DNA from: Desarmillaria ectypa
Taxonomy: Eukaryota > Basidiomycota > Agaricomycetes > Agaricales > Physalacriaceae
Reading direction: 5' to 3'
Assembly (NCBI GenBank): GCA_030407005.1
Contig: JAUDYN010000005.1
Coordinates: 1,612,001 to 1,676,000, forward strand
Length of the DNA: 64,000 nt
In this document: positions 59,417 to 64,000 of the stretch, in pieces
Layout: the number at the start of each line of letters is the position of its first letter
Position numbering within the stretch: the stretch's first letter is position 1
Program-made: the position numbers and the translations under genes
The notes under the pieces: generated by a model
Told to the model about the DNA's origin: nothing
The model's input: only the letters and a program-made list of their open reading frames with translations
The model's database searches: none

Positions 59417-62400
59417 ATGCAGGGAAAAGTAGTCGCCTTCCTCTTTGGTGCCAGCGCCTTCACCTATGCCTCGGCTCAGACCTTCACTCGCCTCGGCGCT
59501 TGTCCATCTTTAGGCTGCGTCTTTCCTCCAGACCAGGCCAGCTTTCTCGCTGGCCAGTACTTTGACATTCGACTCGAAGTACATGCCCCAGTCAACGGCA
59601 CAGAGGCATATAATGCAGGTGTCCCAGACCAGGGCTTCACCTTTTGTATTCAGACGGGTGACGATGGTGACTGCCAAGACGTGACAACGTTCTTTTCTGT
59701 CGTCGACACCAAGGTGGATACCTACAACTTTACGTGAGTTTCAGTCTCCAGTTGAGTATTGATCTATCAATGAGCTATCCTTTCAGGTACTATGAGGATC
59801 TATTCGCACAGGATGACAATACGCCGTCGGTGGTGAATGTAGCTGCAAAAACATATCGCGGAGTACGCGTCTCTCTCTATCAACTTTTTTGCTGCGACCT
59901 TATTTGTTACATCAGCTTGCCCTTTACACCCCCGGGTCATACAAGGCAAAGTTAAAGTACTACAACGACTGGCAAACCATTGCAAACTGGTACGTCCGAG
60001 AACCAGCTACAGAGAAAGCCGCCAAGAACGTTATCCTCTTTATCGGCGATGGTACGTCTAGATTCTGATCATTAGCGTGTCCCGTGTCAAACAGCATCTA
60101 GGCATGACCCAGTCAATGATTACTGCCGCACGTCTGATTGGACACAAGTCCATTAATGGAGTGTATCAGTCCCTCATGCAGATGGATCAGATGGAAGCCC
60201 TGGGACAGTGAGTTGCCTCTCTCGTCATACGACCCCATCGCAAAAATTGCTTCATTCCCAGCCAAATGACCCATTCAATCGACTCATTCATCACTGATTC
60301 TGCTAACTCGGCCACCGCATTGTACTCTGGAAAGAAATCGACCGTGAACGCGCTCAATGTATATGCTGACAGTGTAGGGTTCTACTTCACACACTTGTCG
60401 CCCAAGTCCATTCTTGTCCTCATGTGATCGCGTTTAGTCCAAAGATCCTTTCGATGATCCCAAATTCGAAACTATTGCAGAGTTGTTCCGTCGACGGACT
60501 GGAGGCCCTATTGGGATGGTGTCCACGGCTTTCATTACAGATGCCACGCCGGGTTAGTGCGGACCTGTTGTTTATTCCTGCTCGACGTTAATGCTTTAAA
60601 CAGCGGCGCTATGCGCTCATACCCGTGCTCGTACGTACTTCGATTGCTTGCATTGAGATTTCGACAACGCTTTGATTGCAGGTGGTGAATTGGCCGCTAT
60701 TGCATACGAGTATCTTTACGGTCCTTCCGCCTACACGCCGGACATCTACTGGCCCACGAGCTGCGACGGTCCTGATGTCATTTTTGGGTAGGTATATAAT
60801 TGACTTAATCCGCGACCTTCTGACAACTTTTATTAGTGCTGGTGCCGAACAGTTCATCCCCGGGGACGGCTCTCCTAATGGAACAGACTTCTACAAGGCC
60901 TTCGCGTCCGAAGGATACCAGGTTGTCTACAACAACACCGAACTTCAGACTGTCGGAAATGACTCTAAGACACTTGGCATCTTCTGCAGTAAGCCCTTGG
61001 AATTCCTTCTCATGTTTTCCTGTACTTAATCTATCCCAGCTAGCAATTTGTACGTAACATCATCGTTGCTCTATTGCTGTTCTGACAAGTTTTTCCATAG
61101 GGCTAAATGGATTGACCGTAACGTCAGCAGCGAACTTCGTCACTGGTGTTGTGCATGTATTAATTCCTGCGCAGGTCTATCCTCAGAACCTCGTCGGACT
61201 CGCGAACTCTCCGACTGGCGACGGCACCGATGCTCTCGACCAACCGGGTCTCAAGCAAATGACCCTCAAAGCCATCGATATCCTTCAGGAGCGCTCTAAA
61301 GTTAATGATAGCGGTTGGTTCATGATGTAAGGTGACGCATTCATATTGTTCGCGCATGTTCTGATCTCTATGTGTTAGGTCTGAGGCGGCAAGCATCGAT
61401 AAGGTTGGTTTTAAATGCAAAACCTGTATGTATGTAACTCACCGGGACCTCCTACCATTAGATGATGCATGTTCTGGATTACGACCGGGCTCTCGGAGAA
61501 CTTTTGGAACTTGACGATACCGTTAAAGCAACCATCCAGCGTAAGTCGAGTGTCAAGGTTTCTAAGGAGCTTTCATGGACAGTTTTCTAAGACCTTAAAG
61601 ACATCGGTGAATACGAGAACACCCTCATCGTCGTTACCGCCGACCACGGTCATGGTTTTGTGCGTCATCATCTTCCTTGCTAAGTTCCTATTAACATACG
61701 CATCTTTCAACAGGATGTGTACGGTTCCGCCGACACCAAATATCTTGCTGCCCAAACCTCTGACCGCAAGAAACGCAACGCGAGTAAGATATCATGCCTT
61801 TTCAAGCCTTACTAACCTAATCCCTCTCTTCTCAGTCGGTGTCTATCAGAATTCTGGCCTGAGTGGATATACTGTTGAAGCAGACACTCTCCCCGACAAC
61901 GACACCATCGTCTATGGTGCCGAAGGACCTAATTTCCCGGTTAACTGGGCGCCTCGCTACGCATACGTTGTATGTGCCTTTAATTGTCAGTACTTATCTT
62001 GCTCTTATCTTCTGGATCTGTAGCCCGGTGTTGTCGCATTCCCTGATCAGTGAGTAGTACAATGCTGTTCTTGCCCAACGTGCTAAGTTTTGTAACAGCC
62101 GTGAGGCATACGGCATCAACAAGACTGGTCCTCGTCTACCTGCTACTGAAGGCACTGACGGGAGCTACGAAGCTAACCCCTACGATCAGCCCCATGGTAT
62201 ATCATTTCATTTCTGCTTTTCGTTTCATTCGTCTGATTCGCTCAACAACACAGGTTACATCATTAGTAAGTAACTACAAGTCGGTTAGGTACTGCAAGTT
62301 CTATGATGCTTAATGTTTGGAACAGATGGAAGTTTGCCCACCGACGAGGCACAGGGTGTTCATTCCCTCACCGGTGAGCACTTGCCTCAAGCGCGAGTGA

Positions 62401-62611
62401 GCCGCATCCCAATTCATGTCCTTGTCTAGATGTTTCCGTATTTGCCAATGGCCCTGGATCAGAAGCCTTCAGAGGAGTCTGTACGTGCTAAACATGAACG
62501 GTATCTCGGGGTTCCTGACCAAGTCGCTATGATTCTACAGACAACAGCATTGATATCTTCTTCAAGATTGCAGATGCGCTTGCCCTTGGACGTACCAGCG
62601 GAGGTTTTTAA
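59417..62611 (+). CDS. Secreted alkaline phosphatase
   Basis: Metal-dependent phosphomonoesterase of the alkaline phosphatase superfamily. The start at 59417 gives MQGKVVAFLFGASAFTYASA, a good signal peptide cut before QTF; an upstream in-frame ATG (59384) would add 11 residues. An N-terminal beta-rich part (CPSLGCVFPPDQASFLAGQY) precedes the catalytic domain: KNVILFIGDGMTQSMITAAR (metal Asp), HSIDSFITDSANSATALYSG (nucleophile Ser in DSANSATA), GPIGMVSTAFITDATPA and AAIAYEYLYG. Metal ligands continue in WFMMSEAASIDK and TLIVVTADHGHGFDVYGSAD, the family signature. The C-terminus has DVSVFANGPGSEAFRGVYNS and DIFFKIADALALGRTSGGF. More than a dozen short introns. Likely extracellular or wall-linked phosphate scavenging. 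Confidence 0.93.
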
Positions 62612-62977
62612 ATCTTTCTTACGATGGTGTGAAACCACGCCGTGCCTCAAATCCCCTGAGCGCGGAGTCAATTGTAGCTTAGTTATAAATTTCACTTCCA
62701 ATGACATTTCCGTGTGAGATGGAGCGCGATTACAACGCGTTTTTGCGGTCGAGATTGATCATTTCGAAGATCTAGAGAGCATCTCATCTAAACACCGCAA
62801 TTTTTGTCGAGGTCGGGGAATTGCCCCGTTTCCCTATTCCTTTAACAAAAAGGTGTATATTGAACCAAAGAACAAAATCTGTCAGAACGATAACAGAAAT
62901 ATTAAGAATTGACGGAGGAATTGTTTTTTTGGCCGATTTTGCGTTATAATGTCCTATTATAGTATTAGTCATCACGG
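62612..62977. other. Flank between alkaline phosphatase and transposase relic
   Basis: No gene seen. A 10-bp sequence GCCGATTTTG at 62932-62941 recurs in the same orientation at 63524-63533, on the other side of the transposase relic. This is too short to define element ends. Confidence 0.35.
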
Positions 62978-63427
62978 CTATGTCCGGCCGCTTACAAACT
63001 GTCGTGCCCGAGTCTCAGAAACACGAGGACGGCGTCGTGAACTGAACTGCCTGACTTTCGCCTGTGCATCCTTTACTCCCAATCCATTCCTGTATGCATC
63101 CATCCAGCGATACATCCGACGCTCCCATTTCCAAATCCTCTCCACCAGCACAGAGACAAGAGCTTTTAGTATATTTTCCTTCAAAGTGTCGAAAGTATAA
63201 TCTCAGTTATCTCGAAGATATTTCTTGACAGCGCCCCAGAAATATTCAATGAAGTTGAGCTCAGAATGAAACTTTGGCAAGAAGATGCACATGTGGCCGT
63301 GTTCTTCGATGACCTCTTGAACCAGACTTCTGAGCCCAGATTGATCGTGAGCCTTTTTCCGGGCTTTACCTGCGCGAGTTCGCTCCGCTTTGGTTTGAAC
63401 AGCAATTTTGGGACGTCCGGCGGGCAT
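62978..63427 (-). mobile_element. Internally deleted DDE transposase relic
   Basis: The frame starts MPAGRPKIAVQTKAERTRAG, the basic PxGRP-type N-terminus seen on many basidiomycete transposases. It passes almost at once into a typical DDE C-terminus: LVQEVIEEHGHMCIFLPKFH, SELNFIEYFWGAVKKYL (with the final catalytic Glu of the NxIExxW motif) and KWERRMYRWMDAYRNGLGVK. The long central catalytic region with the two Asp is missing, as expected from internal deletion. A TGA at about 63200-63202, in the middle of RDN-DYTFDT, also interrupts the frame. It cannot be an active transposase but could be moved in trans. Terminal inverted repeats were not identified. Confidence 0.75.
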
Positions 63428-64000
63428 TTACGGTGAGAGGGTCAAAAGAAACGTATTTTACGATTCTAACAATAGCCACCAGATGGCGACATGGCAACAT
63501 AAAATATATATTTTTTGTCACCAGCCGATTTTGTCTAAAAGTAGTGCTGACTAAGCGATGCGCGTTTGTGCTGACATCCCGGACCGGTTTACTCGTAGCA
63601 ACAAAGTGTAGTCCCAGCAGATCTCAGTTTCTTCAACCGAGTACATATATTTCTTGGGCTCCTCTGCGCACTGTGGGTGTGCGAAACGCAGAATCTAATG
63701 TTTACAGTAGAAGTGGGTTCGCTGCCGGACATTTCAGGGCGTCAGAATGAGATCCATAAGGACCTATACCGAGATATGAATGAATTTGGCGTCGTGAGGC
63801 ACTCATTCGATCGGTGTCATCCCTGAAGGACTTTATTAGCCGACGAGGGAACTCAACAGACTTGAACAGAATGATGTTTCAAAAAGAAATCTGGTTCCTT
63901 TTGGAATGAGACCGGAGTCCAAGGGCAGGTCAAGGCTATGCTGTTGCTCAAAAGTTCCCTTTCCCTGAACTCGGACCACCTCCTAGCACCGTGGAATCCG
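63428..64000. other. Unassigned right end of window
   Basis: No recognisable coding sequence. Open frames stay near 100 codons and show no domain. It may be the flank of the transposon relic or the upstream part of a gene beyond the window. Confidence 0.35.

Noticed and set aside
62932..63533. 10-bp direct repeat GCCGATTTTG flanking the transposase relic as a possible target-site duplication or element end
   Set aside because: It is short, lies inside AT-rich DNA, and Tc1-like and similar DDE elements make much shorter duplications; no terminal inverted repeats accompany it.

Overview
The window looks like nuclear DNA of a filamentous basidiomycete, probably an Agaricomycete. Genes lie on both strands and most are cut by many short introns of about 45-65 nt with GT...AG ends. 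The recognisable proteins are fungal or general eukaryotic (telomerase reverse transcriptase, Aurora kinase, Spn1/Iws1, eIF5, Rpt2, Bud13, PDH E1 alpha, GID5/ARMC8), and several hypothetical proteins are of types common in mushroom-forming fungi. I saw no rRNA, CRISPR or bacterial operon structure, and no convincing tRNA. Exon structures were joined by eye, so gene ends are firmer than every internal splice site.

Layout. 0-1.5 kb: a decayed metallophosphoesterase. 1.6-12.3 kb: a coiled-coil protein, glutathione peroxidase, telomerase reverse transcriptase (TERT), a periplasmic-binding-protein-fold protein, a TPR protein and a small membrane protein. 12.3-18.2 kb: sparse DNA with one long Ser-rich gene and a 200-bp fold-back element. 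18.2-30.4 kb: Aurora kinase, Spn1/Iws1, an F-box-like protein, eIF5, a tandem pair of small paralogues and thymine/uracil-DNA glycosylase. 30.5-38 kb: GMC oxidoreductase, a DUF427 protein, prolyl iminopeptidase and a Sec14-type lipid-transfer protein. 38.2-40.1 kb: a broken LRR/F-box-type gene and an unresolved coding-like stretch. 40.5-55.2 kb: GID5/ARMC8, PDH E1 alpha, an HSPA12-like Hsp70 with a very long disordered tail, a coiled-coil protein, Rpt2 and a YIPF6-like protein. 55.4-63.4 kb: a second decayed metallophosphoesterase, an orphan gene, Bud13, a secreted alkaline phosphatase and an internally deleted transposase relic.

Most genes are housekeeping: chromosome-end maintenance, mitosis, transcription elongation, translation start-site selection, splicing, proteasome and GID-type protein turnover, and pyruvate oxidation. 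There is no biosynthetic cluster. Several pairs share compact divergent promoters of 170-390 bp.

The most notable points are the single-reading-frame extension of an Hsp70-like protein by about 700 disordered residues, with a heat-shock-element-like site in its promoter; the fold-back element at 17.1 kb; a transposase ORF that looks like an N-terminus joined directly to a C-terminus; the tandem His/Cys-motif paralogues; and three clearly degenerate genes among intact neighbours.
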